The notes beneath the pieces are model-generated. The model saw only the letters and a list, made by a program, of their open reading frames with translations, was not told where the DNA came from and did not search any database. From Isoetes taiwanensis (lineage: Eukaryota; Streptophyta; Lycopodiopsida; Isoetales; Isoetaceae), in the NCBI GenBank assembly GCA_021234155.1, contig JAJEKV010000001.1, forward strand, positions 31,512,177 to 31,576,176: 64,000 bases of DNA, read 5' to 3'. This document shows, piece by piece, positions 22,840 through 33,885 of this stretch (its first letter is position 1; each line of letters begins with the position of its first letter). The translations under genes and the position numbers were made by a program.

Positions 22840-24250
22840 TACAAGATAATAATAAAAAAGGTTATTTTTTATTAAAGTTGTGAAAAATGTTACATTGAAA
22901 AACAAAATACATATTATGCTTAAGAATCCGCTGAAGAAAGCTAGACTTAAAGATATTGCAAATTTAAACACTCAAGGCTGCCACTTCTCCAACTCATGCT
23001 CCATACTAAGGCCTTCTTTCTTCCTACAGTCTACTGAATGCACCTTTTCCTCCTTTCCCGAAATGTTTCACATAAAGTAAACTGCTCAATCCAGAAGCCA
23101 TTACATTCCAAATTATCCTGGCTACTAGATAGATGCTGCAACATTGAAGCACCCAAGATGCCGGCTTAATAAATCTAGAGCACTCTTCCTGCTGCCCCAA
23201 ATACTCGCAGCCAAAGCGACCAAAAATGTATTCTGAAACATGACTAAGTGAAGCAACAACTCTTGAATACTGAAACTGCAATGCCCTTGTCCTGCCCATC
23301 CACAAGGAACCCTAAACATTAACACCTGGACATTGTGAGACAAAGCTTCTTCCATGTCTAGAAACCGAGGGCAACCTCTGTAGGCACATATCCAAGCCTT
23401 CCCATAAGCAACAAAGAACCAGAGTATAACAAGAAAGTGCAGCAAACCTTAACTGCAATGAGTGCAACAGTCCCTAGCATGACTACAATGAGTGCAGCCA
23501 TCTAAATGCCTACGAATCTGTTAATTAAAAGCCACTGGCCCAATGTATACACAAGGAAAAGAGGATATACCACAAGGAAACAGTCCACGAAACCACTGCC
23601 CTGTAGCAACCATCAGCCAAAAGGCATGCAACCCAGCAAAAGATGACCTCATATGCCCGATTGAAGCAAAGAAACACAATAGGTAAGCTATATAAGCTTA
23701 CTTCTTGACGAATCTGAACTATCAGGAACAAGCAGGATATCTATTAGCCACTTGGTACGGGAGGATCAAGTGGTGTTATAGCTGGTAAGAGCATCAAGGG
23801 AGACGAAAACTCAAGCAAGTGAGTGGATAAGTGCAAGAGATGTGGACCACCCATTTATTTGGGGAGGGCCTTAGCGGCATATGGGTTGGAGAAGACGGTG
23901 AGGGTTGTTGTGCCCTCCCTCTAGTATCTTGACGCATATGTGATTGCAGGTTCTAGTTAACGCGTGGAAGGAAGCTTTCTTTGTACTTGCCTCTCTACTT
24001 GTATCTCCGGGGTGGAACATTAGGTGGTGTCGCAGTCTGTCACATGATATCTTGCTTCTAATGATTTTATGGAGCTTTGCTATTTTCTGTTCGCGCATCT
24101 GGGTTCATAGTGCGGGATTGCTATATTTGATCCATTAAGGGATCTGAGCATGTGTGCTGACATGTGTAGGTCATCTGGCTATCACAGAGCCTTGAATAAA
24201 TGTATTTATTACATATTATTAATAAAAATAAAAATATCTTGCCTTCAAAA
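22840..24250. other. Unassigned sequence ending in an AT-rich, polyA-terminated segment
   Basis: No gene recognised. Open frames on the minus strand around 23024-23445 have no family match. From about 24170 the plus strand reads AATAAATG, TTATTAATAAAAATAAAAAT and then an A-run to 24257, like the 3' end of a polyadenylated retrosequence. The following 2.7-kb repeat starts exactly at this A-run. Confidence 0.3.
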
Positions 24251-26968
24251 AAAAAAACCCCCCAAGCCTGAAATATACAAGTCTAAGACAAGATATCCAG
24301 ACATTTAAGACTAGACATTCCCTTTGGAATAAACAGCCTTTATAAGTGCAACCCTAGATAGGATTTGGTGCAAAAAACCTACCCAAGCCCTGAGAAGGAT
24401 CAAAAAAAGAGTAAATTTTGACCAACAATACTGTTTTGTCAAACTTAAAGAACTGCATCTTCCAGATATTTCAGCCAGTATAAATAAGAAACTAAGTGAA
24501 AGAGGCAACTGAATAGAGTATGGCAGAATCCTTGGATACGATATTAAAAAGCTTATATGGTTTTAATAATAGAATTTCATTAAAAACATTGAACCTAAAT
24601 AATTTAAGAGAGAAAACAGTTTGGTAATAATTTAATCATAGCTCTCAAGATATCCAAGTAATGTAGTAGCTTAAGAAACAATAGAGCACAGAACAGAACA
24701 TTATTTAGATGCAAAAACAGGAATATTCTTAAATTATCATGTGTTTGTAGACAAAAACAAGGACAAACATATCTAATATTTCAGAGTTTTGCCAGGAAGT
24801 GTTCATAGCAAATGTCAAAATAAATAAAATAGGACACGTTTTAATCCAATCAGAAATAGCAGAATATCACCAAATAGGAGGTTCATAGTAATAGATTTGC
24901 CAATCCACTTAGAGTCGTATCAAATATAACAAAGCAAAATCTTTGCTCCGAGAAACACCAAGCAAATGCATGGAGGGTTCAGTCCGGTTACCTGTACCAC
25001 AAGAAATTAGACAAGCATTAGAATGGTTGCCAATAACAGGGTAACAGGTAAGCAATGGACAAAACCGGCTTATCGCCTTTCACCACAATAACTTAGAAAT
25101 ATATTTAAAATTAATATGTCAGAAAAACTTAAGAGAATACAGTGAAACAAGAAAAGACATAAAAAAAGCTCATTAGATGGGAAAAAATGGTAGCTATGGC
25201 CAAACAATAGATCGATACTACAGAGAAAACGTATGGGACACCACCAAAATGGTAAATAACAAGGTAAGGAATGTAACTTCTGTCTATAATTACTTATGCC
25301 AAGCGTCTAAAAAACTGGAAATAAATAGCCAGGAATGAATTTATGTCTTGAGTTTCACAGGCCCAAAGCACTGAAAATACCTAGCTGAAGTAGGACAAGG
25401 AACTAATTCATAATCTGGATCAAACGTTGTAGCTTAAAAAGTGAATCAATCTAGGAACATAGCAGTAGAAAATAGGCCAGGGCAGAGATAAAGAAACAAC
25501 TACAAGGCAAAGAGTGAACTTATGTCACGTGTAACAAATGCTAAGTGTCTAAAAAACTGGCAATAATTAGCTGCAGCAGGGTTATAAGGTCAGGAATAAA
25601 TTTATGTCTTGATTTACAACGTTCCAGAATCTTAGCAACTGAAAACAACTAGCTAAGGAAGGATCAGAAAATACTTCACAATCTGGATCAACAGTTTTAG
25701 TTTAAAGTGTGAAACAATCTAGTACCACAGTGGTAAAAAAACGGTCAGGGTAAAGATATAGAAACAGATATAAGATAACATAAGTACGAAGAGGACAAGC
25801 AGCTCCAGAAAAGGACAAATCAAAGAAAAAATAAGGATAAATAACGCTGTTCACTGGATCTCTAGGACAAAAAGTGATATCAGAGTTGTTGCAGTATATA
25901 GCAATTCATGAAACGTCATTGAGCCTTGATCCATATGTACATCAGCGTTAGTATACCAAAAGGCAACAAGAAGATGATTTAGCTAGAGTAAAACAAAGAA
26001 AACCAAGACAAGCAGTTTATCCAGTGCAGGGATTTCATAATATCATTAGATCCCTATGACCTGTAACTTTATTTCTGAAATCACAGCGTAACATGACCAC
26101 ATGCATAACTATGTTATTCTATTGATAATACTGAAGGCTAGTTAATGGAAATTGTATACCTAAGAAAAACCAGGATATCTCATAGTATTCCTAAAAAGAT
26201 AATTCAATTAATAAGAAACCTGAATGGGATCGGTTGCCTGGCCAGAAGTTCCAGGTTGAGCAGTAGTAGAGGAGATCTTAAGCATGTGATCAGGGCTTTC
26301 TTGGCTATCAACAATAACCACCAACTGAGCCATACCAGCAGGATCCACAGAAGTGGGGATAGAGGAATTCGTACCCAATACTGAGCTGTCATCCCCTTCA
26401 AGCCTATGCATGTTCAAGGCCTTAGTAGGCTTGTGAAAGTCAAATAGATTTTTTCTTTTCTCAGCCATCTTCTTCTCTTCCTTCAATTTGTGAATGGTGG
26501 ATTTATTTAAACCCCCTTTCTTCCTTCCCATAAATCTTTTCAAGCATACAATAAGCGGCAGAGCAGCGTAACTTACCCTGGGAGAAGCTATATCAGAGAT
26601 GAAAACATGTTTTAAATAGGAACTTTTGGCCTTCATCATATTTTTGCGGGTGACGATCCATCTATCCGATTCGAATCTGTGGTGTTGCCAGCATATGCAT
26701 GCCCAAGCATCCACGAATACATCAGCGGCCATATCACAGTCAGTTAGTTAACCCTAAGTCTAGGGTTGAACGATGGAAAAGGAAATCTTAAAAATATATT
26801 TTTTCCAAAGGTAAAATGACATAGCAAACAATGAGGTCTTTTTTCTTAAAAACGGAGATTATGTTGTCTATTATGGACATTGTTCATATAGGAGGAGTAT
26901 GATGGCATTTGGATTAACTATAGTTTGGATCCCTAGGTAACTACCATTTTTATTTAACAGTATTCATA
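24251..26968 (-). repeat. 2.7-kb terminal direct repeat, downstream copy (pseudo-LTR)
   Basis: Near-identical to 31137-33856 in the same orientation, differing by scattered substitutions and small indels (for example around 24985-25045). The repeat starts at CCCCCAAGCCTGAAATATAC and ends at CAGTATTCATA, so it lacks TG...CA ends. Inside is a further tandem duplication (about 25299-25500 and 25541-25760, both around GTCTAAAAAACTGG). It encloses a coding exon (26208-26732 on the minus strand). Long direct repeats without LTR ends around a non-LTR type RT are what tandemly arranged Penelope-like elements show. Confidence 0.9.
26208..26732 (-). CDS. Coding exon inside the downstream 2.7-kb repeat (174 aa, lysine-rich middle)
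   Basis: Open frame beginning MAADVFVDAW, with a basic stretch FMGRKKGGLNKSTIHKLKEE (about residues 66-85) and a Ser/Thr-rich end ...QATDPIQVSY. The upstream-repeat copy differs by one residue (VIVDSQ versus VIADSQ). A possible 3' splice site CCACAG at 26677-26682 would join the end of the RT exon (CTT|GTAAGT donor at 27133) in phase, giving ...KRI-L-FESDRW. It could thus be the C-terminal exon of the RT protein, while the copy at 33108-33620 could be a first exon. No known domain was recognised. Confidence 0.5.
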   Translation of the reverse strand: MAADVFVDAWACICWQHHRFESDRWIVTRKNMMKAKSSYLKHVFISDIASPRVSYAALPLIVCLKRFMGRKKGGLNKSTIHKLKEEKKMAEKRKNLFDFHKPTKALNMHRLEGDDSSVLGTNSSIPTSVDPAGMAQLVVIVDSQESPDHMLKISSTTAQPGTSGQATDPIQVSY

Positions 26969-27133
26969 TAAAAAAAGCCTTCCTCCTACCTCAGATTGGT
27001 AGGTCCCTATGAGTCTTTACTAGACTAAAACATTGCAACAGGGAGAGCAGGGCCCTGTTGCAATACAGGGACCCTACTCAACCCATCTCAAGAAAAGAAC
27101 ATATTAACTATGAAAATGGAACAGGGAACTTAC
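26969..27133 (-). other. Spacer or intron between RT exon and downstream repeat
   Basis: Read on the minus strand, GTAAGTTCCC directly follows the codon for Ile at the RT 3' end, a strong 5' splice site. The spacer itself has no ORF. Confidence 0.4.
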
Positions 27134-29164
27134 AAGATTCTTTTGAGGATATTAGACAGGTCCGCAATATCAAAGGGTAGGCCTGGAAAATTGTTCACCT
27201 TGAGTGTACGAAGTACAATCCTGATTATGTCAGTTCTTCGAAAACCATTGTCACAGAAAGTAGAAATTAAGTCAGCAATGTCCTCAGCCGCCATTAGACA
27301 ATTAGAATGGGCATATACAAACGGAAAAATCTGTGAAATGATGACTTTAGAGGCTTGACCGTATGGCCTACACCCCTCAGCTTTGATGAACCTGTTAACT
27401 TTGAACTTTAGCTTCCTTCTTTTGTCATATCTGGAATATTGGTAGAAGCCAATATTTGGATCTAAAATTTGGATGGTAACATTGAGAAAGTCAATCTTGA
27501 TCCCCAACTTGGAATCTCTTCTGTAAACCGTTTCATCTTTAATCCCAATGAGGTTCATATTATAGATGGTACAGTCAGACTCTACGGAAAAGAATTCTTC
27601 AAGATCTCCACCATTGATCACACAAAGATCATCAATGTATCTAGAGGAACACTGGAATCTAGAGATATCTTTAAATCTTTTTAATTTTGCCAACCTAGCA
27701 ATGAACCTAAGTTCAAACCAAGCAAGATAAAGGTTACACCAAGCGGGACTACAAGAAAATCCCATTGGTATACCTTTTCTTTGCCTCCAAATCTGGGAAC
27801 CCATTTGAAGATAGCAGTGGCATAGTAGCCAGCTATTAATTCTGCAAAAATCATGTCTGGAAATAATCAGACCTCGGGTTGTTTCCTCATTGATCTTTCT
27901 CCATTTTACCCTGTAAGAACCAGCAACTTTACTGACCATTAACTGAGTGAGAGGAGCTTTGTGAGACATGTAGTCCCATACTAGATAAGCCACATCATTA
28001 ATAACTTCCACAATTCCCTCGTCTCCCTCAAGGGGAATATTTTCATAGCATCTAGTGATGTCAATAGAGAAAACATTGTAGATTTTAGAAGGAAGGTTAA
28101 GAACAAAGTCAAAAGCTGAGTTTATAAGCCAGCAAGGATTAACTTTATTTTTTAACCACAATCTAATTTCAGCTGTGTTCCAATGGCAAACAGCTGGCCA
28201 AAGCTCCACAAAATTATTCAACATGGCAGTCAAAAAATCCGAGATTTCAGTAAAAATTGTACTATGGGCATTAGATAGCCATCTATACTCACCCTTGTGG
28301 GCTTTAAAGATACCCATCAGGTATGGCAGTCTGTTGCTAGCAGGTTCCAGTAACCCTGAGAAGCTAGTAATGTCATATACACATTTAGCTTTAATCTCAA
28401 TAGCACTTAACGTAATAGTTTCAAAGTCTGAACTGCCAAGTCTGATTAAAGCCATTTCTCTAATATGGTACTGGCAAATGAAGGATGCATTATTCCCAGC
28501 TTTGTCTATCTCTGAAATATAAAGGTTCTTCAGCAACCATATTAAATTTTTCTTTACTTTATCATCATCCCATAAAAACCTTTTAGGAACCAAGCTTTTT
28601 CTGAAGCCAGTCATCTTGACATTAGCAAGATTTATCAGTTTATCTTTAATGTTCCTAATTTCCACTTCTGATACTTGTAACAAGCTGTATTGATGTATAG
28701 AGAAGAACTGTTCAACTGTAGCCTTGAAGTCCAACAAGAATATATCAGTTTTTAGAGCACCATCAGGTATATGATTGAGCCCATAAGATAAGGCCATCCT
28801 GAGTTTAGGGCAGTGAACAATTTCCAGATCCATGGTACGTATGTGTCCAATAGCCGGATTAACAAACTTAGCTAAGCTTGGATTTTTGCAAGGACATTTC
28901 TTTGGGAATCCATCTGCAAATACCTCAAAAGGTTTATACAGTTTGTCTCGTAGTTGATCAATATACCTCCATCCAAACATCGTGTTATCTAAGAGATCAT
29001 TAGCTAAATCAGGAACAGATTCTGAAAGTATTTCTCTAAAGATGTCTCTTATGCTGAATTTTTTCAAGGATTTACAAAAGAATGTACTATGAACCACTTT
29101 ACATTTAGCTTTAGTATTCTCTGATATAAGGTGCTTTTTTCCGTTGACGTCTTTGATCACAGAC
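27134..29164 (-). CDS. Reverse transcriptase exon of an intron-containing retroelement (about 676 aa)
   Basis: Counting from GTG at 29160, the blocks are: a cysteine pair CPCKNPSLAKF (89-99) and GHIRTMDLEIVHCPKLR (105-121), then motif A FSIDITRCYENIP (364-376, Asp367), motif B GIPMGFSCSP (463-472), catalytic RYIDDL (507-512), DFLNVTI (557-563) and YDKRRK (578-583). D-x-x-x-x-Y-x-NIP and GIPMG recall Penelope-like and telomerase-type RTs. The GH-[IV]-x-T-x-DL-x-IV...LR block and the D-FL-[ND]...YDKR block recall an RT class that I remember as common in invertebrate genomes. All catalytic aspartates are present and the frame is intact. No GIY-YIG endonuclease was seen. It has no ATG start: it is most simply spliced in phase from the exon at 29491-31034 (AAG|GTTAGT donor, ACAAG|GT acceptor). 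Confidence 0.8.
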
Positions 29165-29490
29165 CTTGTGTTTTGTATTTGATCCTAAAAAAAGGTTTAT
29201 AATAGTATTTTAGTACCTATAGAATTTCAAAAAGCAAGAAACAAGCCTAAAATCTAAAGTCACCAGTGGGACCAGAGCCACACTGATTAGGGAAATATGA
29301 ATAGACTGCTCGAAACAGCCATAAATAGGTATAAAAGTTTTTACTGAGATTATTAAGGTCACACCAAGGAAAAACTCTTTCCATAAAACCCTTGGTGGAC
29401 ATAAATGTCTTATATTAGAGAGAAGAAACAGTAGCAAACAGTAATTTAAATGACATGTAGAAAAAGTAGTATTAAATCTCAAGTACTAAC
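29165..29490 (-). other. Probable intron between the 528-aa exon and the RT exon
   Basis: Minus strand: donor ACAAG|GTTAGT at 29490 and a pyrimidine tract CCTTTTTTTAG near 29185. The nearer AG (boundary 29184) would put a stop in frame, whereas the AG at 29165-29166 (ACACAAG|GTCTGT) keeps phase, giving T-R-S-V-I-K. Both junctions carry ACAAGGT, so a short direct repeat also flanks the intron. Confidence 0.5.
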
Positions 29491-31034
29491 CTTGTGATGT
29501 CCGTATAGCTCAGTTTGGTAGCATCCTTTTGTTCCAGGGTGAGATCTTTATTGCCACCTTTTGTCACCGAGTATTCATCATTGGAAGAAGAATTATCACC
29601 TTGTTTGCTTTTCTTATTTCCAGGAGTACTACTGCAACACGATAGTCTAGGGTCCATAGTGACCCTAGGGGGCCTTTTTGGTGAGAATAGACCCGAAGAT
29701 GTACTGCTACTCATGTTATCTTTTTTCTCAAAAGGAGCCTTCTTTTTAGACATCTGTTCAACCCTGAACGCAACTTGTCGAAGAGTTTTTTCTGCAATGT
29801 CAGCTAATTTCGTATTGCCAAAGGCTGCCTTTAGATCACTGTTCGGTGCTTCTGCATACAAGAGGGTCATACTAATAAAGACTCTCCTGACTTCGAGGTA
29901 GGAAAGGTATGCCAAAACAGCCGGTTTAAGAATATTATGTAACAACTTGGTAAGTCCAACCATCTTTGCCATTGGAGAGGCACCAGGAAATACAGAATCA
30001 AGGTTATTAAGTATGAACCAGACAGCCTGATCAATCCAAACAATTCCACTCCTGCAATCAGTCTTATCATTTTTCTTTAAATCTTTCTCACATCCACAAG
30101 TAAGGAAGGGGCAGTGTGTCCTCCATATCTTTTTGAAGAAGAATCCATCTCTCTTGTCGTTAGAATATGCCATATTACCTTTCTGGCTGACATGAAGAGC
30201 AGAATTGAATAGGCAAGGTTGGTCAAAAAAGTCAGATTTAAAAGGTAAAGCAACTTCCGTTTTAGTGAAGTATTTGTCCAGTTTGGATGCTTTAACAGTG
30301 GCAGATCTAATTTCATCATTAGTGATGCCTGTCAGGGCTTTCCAAGTGTCTACACAAATAGGGGCAATGGCTCCAAAATTCTGACTCTTCCAAATTGCAT
30401 GGCCCCAGGCTGCAGCGTAGCATTCAACATTTTGTTCAGGTAAAATAGGAAATTTTGAGGAATTTTGCAATGTTAAGGTAGGAACTTCATCCTGATCATC
30501 CAAGTCTTCACTACCAGAATCAATGATTTTGTCCATTACATCTTCATCCAGAAGATCTTCATCAGAGAAGAGGCAATTTTTTACATCATTTTTCAAGAAA
30601 GAATCAGTGGCAGAACTAGGTTCAATCTGAAGTGAAGACTTCATTTCATGCACATTTTCCAGATGAGTAAGTCCAACCAAAAACTTTTTTCCTAAATCAT
30701 CTTCCATGCAAGTTCTGGCAAAGAGAACAGCTTCCATCTCACTATAGATTTTAGATATCAGGGTTTTACAAATCTCTAGTTTATAATTTGCACACTTCAT
30801 CTTCTGAAATATAGCAAACCATCCGTTGAATCCAAGATAACTTACAGGTGATCTGTTCTTGTCTAGCAGGCTTTTCTCTTTAAGGGTGATGAACTCATGT
30901 ATATCACTGTTTTTGATGCACGCAATCAACGTTTGAACCGCAAAGTTTGGACTAGAAATACCGCACATATGATAATTTAATGCCATGAGCTCTTTTATCC
31001 AAGCATTGTTCAAATCAGATTTTTCATCCTTATC
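29491..31034 (-). CDS. N-terminal exon of the RT element: unrecognised family of about 510-530 aa
   Basis: Open frame upstream of the RT. An acceptor TTATTTACAG|GATAAGGATGAA marks its 5' edge, before any good ATG. It aligns along its length with the ORF at 33886-35521: FAVQTLIACIKN with YAVQTILCCIKN, SYLGFNGWF with SHLGFNEWL, QKGNMAYSNDKRD with QKGHMAYSTIRRD, WIDQAVWFILNNLDSVFP with WLDHGVWYMFNNLDVIFP, and AYLSYLEVRRVFISMTL with AYISYLEVRKTLINMTM. A conserved cysteine set (THCPFLTCGCE) suggests metal binding. The C-terminus is basic and Ser-rich, then ...DLTLEQKD. No known domain was recognised; a gag-like or nucleic-acid-binding role is possible. The upstream exon could be 33108-33620, whose end is in phase 0 with this acceptor. 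Confidence 0.7.
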
Positions 31035-31136
31035 CTGTAAATAATGTAAAGCATACATAATGTTAGCAATTTATTTAGGTAGCACCATGATCCTACATCA
31101 AGGTCCTAAGTTAAACTTAGAAGTTGGAGTAACATT

Positions 31137-33856
31137 AAAAAACCCCCAAGCCTGAAATATACAAGTCTAAGACAAGATATCCAGACATTTAAGACTAGAC
31201 ATTCCATTTAGAATAAACAGCCTTTATAAGTGCAACCCTAGATAGGATTTGGTGCAAAAAACCTACCCAAGCCCTGAGAAGGATCAAAAAAGAGTAAATT
31301 TTGACCAACAATACTGTTTTGTCAAACTTAAAGAACTGCATCTTCCAGATATTTCAGCCAGTATAAATAAGAAACTAAGTGAAAGAGGCAACTGAATAGA
31401 GTATGGCAGAATCCTTGGATACGATATTAAAAAGCTTATATGGTTTTAATAATAGAATTTCATTAAAAACATTGAACCTAAATAATTTAAGAGATAAAAC
31501 AGTTTGGTAATAATTTAATCATAGCTCTCAAGATATCCAAGTAATGTAGTAGCTTAAGAAACAATAGAGCACAGAACAGAACATTATTTAGATGCAAAAA
31601 CAGGAATATTCTTAAATTATCATGTGTTTGTAGACAAAAAAAAGGACAAACATATCTAATATTTCAGAGTTTTGCCAGGAAGTGTTCATAGCAAATGTCA
31701 AAATAAATAAAATAGGACACGTTTTAATCCAATCAGAAATAGCAGAATATCACCAAATAGGAGGTTCATAGTAATAGATTTGCCAATCCACTTAGAGTCG
31801 TATCAAATATAACAAAGCAAAATCTTTGCTCCGAGAAACACCAAGCAAATGCATGGAGGGTTCAAGATCACGGTTACACTGTACCACAAGAAATTAGACA
31901 AGCATTAGAATGGTTGCCAATAACGAGATTAACAGGGTAAGCAATGGACAAAACCGGCTTATCGCCTTTCACCACAATAACTTAGAAATATATTTAAAAT
32001 TAATATGTCAGAAAAACTTAAGAGAATACAGTGAAACAAGAAAAGACATAAAAAAAGCTCATTAGATGGGAAAAAATGGTAGCTATGGCCAAACAATAGA
32101 TCGATACTACGAGAAAAACGTATGGGACACCACCAAAATGGTAAATAACAAGGTAAGGAATGAACTTCTGTCTATAATTACTTATGCCAAGCGTCTAAAA
32201 AACTGGAAATAAATAGCCAGGAATGAATTTATGTCTTGAGTTTCACAGGCCCAAAGCACTGAAAATACCTAGCTGAAGTAGGACAAGGAACTAATTCATA
32301 ATCTGGATCAAACGTTGTAGCTTAAAAAGTGAATCAATCTAGGAACATAGCAGTAGAAAATAGGCCAGGGCAGAGATAAAGAAACAACTACAAGGCAAAG
32401 AGTGAACTTATGTCACGTGTAACAAATGCTAAGTGTCTAAAAAACTGGCAATAATTAGCTGCAGCAGGGTTATAAGGTCAGGAATAAATTTATGTCTTGA
32501 TTTACAACGTTCCAGAATCTTAGCAACTGAAAACAACTAGCTAAGGAAGGATCAGAAAATACTTCACAATCTGGATCAACAGTTTTAGTTTAAAGTGTGA
32601 AACAATCTAGTACCACAGTGGTAAAAAAACGGTCAGGGTAAAGATATAGAAACAGATATAAGATAACATAAGTACGAAGAGGACAAGCAGCTCCAGAAAA
32701 GGACAAATCAAAGAAAAAATAAGGATAAATAACGCTGTTCACTGGATCTCTAGGACAAAAAGTGATATCAGAGTTGTTGCAGTATATAGCAATTCATGAA
32801 ACGTCATTGAGCCTTGATCCATATGTACATCAGCGTTAGTATACCAAAAGGCAACAAGAAGATGATTTAGCTAGAGTAAAACAAAGAAAACCAAGACAAG
32901 CAGTTTATCCAGTGCAGGGATTTCATAATATCATTAGATCCCTATGACCTGTAACTTTATTTCTGAAATCACAGCGTAACATGACCACATGCATAACTAT
33001 GTTATTCTATTGATAATACTGAAGGCTAGTTAATGGAAATTGTATACCTAAGAAAAACCAGGATATCTCATAGTATTCCTAAAAAGATAATTCAATTAAT
33101 AAGAAACCTGAATGGGATCGGTTGCCTGGCCAGAAGTTCCAGGTTGAGCAGTAGTAGAGGAGATCTTAAGCATGTGATCAGGGCTTTCTTGGCTATCAGC
33201 AATAACCACCAACTGAGCCATACCAGCAGGATCCACAGAAGTGGGGATAGAGGAATTCGTACCCAATACTGAGCTGTCATCCCCTTCAAGCCTATGCATG
33301 TTCAAGGCCTTAGTAGGCTTGTGAAAGTCAAATAGATTTTTTCTTTTCTCAGCCATCTTCTTCTCTTCCTTCAATTTGTGAATGGTGGATTTATTTAAAC
33401 CCCCTTTCTTCCTTCCCATAAATCTTTTCAAGCATACAATAAGCGGCAGAGCAGCGTAACTTACCCTGGGAGAAGCTATATCAGAGATGAAAACATGTTT
33501 TAAATAGGAACTTTTGGCCTTCATCATATTTTTGCGGGTGACGATCCATCTATCCGATTCGAATCTGTGGTGTTGCCAGCATATGCATGCCCAAGCATCC
33601 ACGAATACATCAGCGGCCATATCACAGTCAGTTAGTTAACCCTAAGTCTAGGGTTGAACGATGGAAAAGGAAATCTTAAAAATATATTTTTTCCAAAGGT
33701 AAAATGACATAGCAAACAGTGAGGTCTTTTTTCTTAAAAACGGAGATTATGTTGTCTATTATGGACATTGTTCATATAGGAGGAGTATGATGGCATTTGG
33801 ATTAACTATAGTTTGGATCCCTAGGTAACTACCATTTTTATTTAACAGTATTCATA
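31137..33856 (-). repeat. 2.7-kb terminal direct repeat, upstream copy (pseudo-LTR)
   Basis: Near-identical to 24251-26968 and in the same orientation. The unit from the start of this copy to the start of the next is about 6.9 kb. On its outer side lies a run of 21 A (33856-33876) directly followed by the end of the free-standing ORF. A 5'-truncated unit joined head-to-tail to a complete unit would explain this layout. Confidence 0.9.
33108..33620 (-). CDS. Coding exon inside the upstream 2.7-kb repeat, possible first exon of the RT element
   Basis: Same sequence as the exon at 26208-26732. It begins with ATG at 33620. The codon run ...ACT/GAT-CCC-ATT-CAG is followed by GTTTCT, a moderate 5' splice site at 33107. 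Joining to the acceptor at 31035 keeps the frame (DPIQ then DKDEK) and removes an intron of about 2.07 kb. If correct, the element's start codon lies within its own terminal repeat, so the protein would be rebuilt only when two repeats are present. A further good donor (CAG|GGTAAGT) lies inside the ORF near 33463. Confidence 0.45.
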
Positions 33857-33876
33857 AAAAAAAAAAAAAAAAAAAA
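33856..33876 (+). repeat. A21 homopolymer at the outer edge of the upstream repeat
   Basis: A run of 21 A on the plus strand (T on the minus strand) separates the repeat from the stop of the free-standing ORF. In the downstream copy only a short run (TAAAAAAA) stands at the same place. Confidence 0.9.
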
Positions 33877-33885
33877 TACAACGAC

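Noticed and set aside
23024-23445. Overlapping minus-strand ORFs (MWMGRTRALQFQ and MLHFLVILWFF)
   Set aside because: No recognisable domain and no supporting promoter or splice sites.
26740-26765. CCCTAA/TAGGG near the pseudo-LTR as telomeric repeat
   Set aside because: Only isolated partial units (CCCTAAGTCTAGGG), no tandem TTTAGGG array, so no evidence of telomeric targeting.
29165-29491. Use of the first AG after the T-tract (boundary 29184) as acceptor
   Set aside because: It puts a stop codon in frame a few codons on. The AG at 29165 keeps the reading frame.
24251-33856. Classical LTR retrotransposon
   Set aside because: Repeats lack TG...CA ends, no PBS or PPT was seen beside them, and the RT is not of LTR type.
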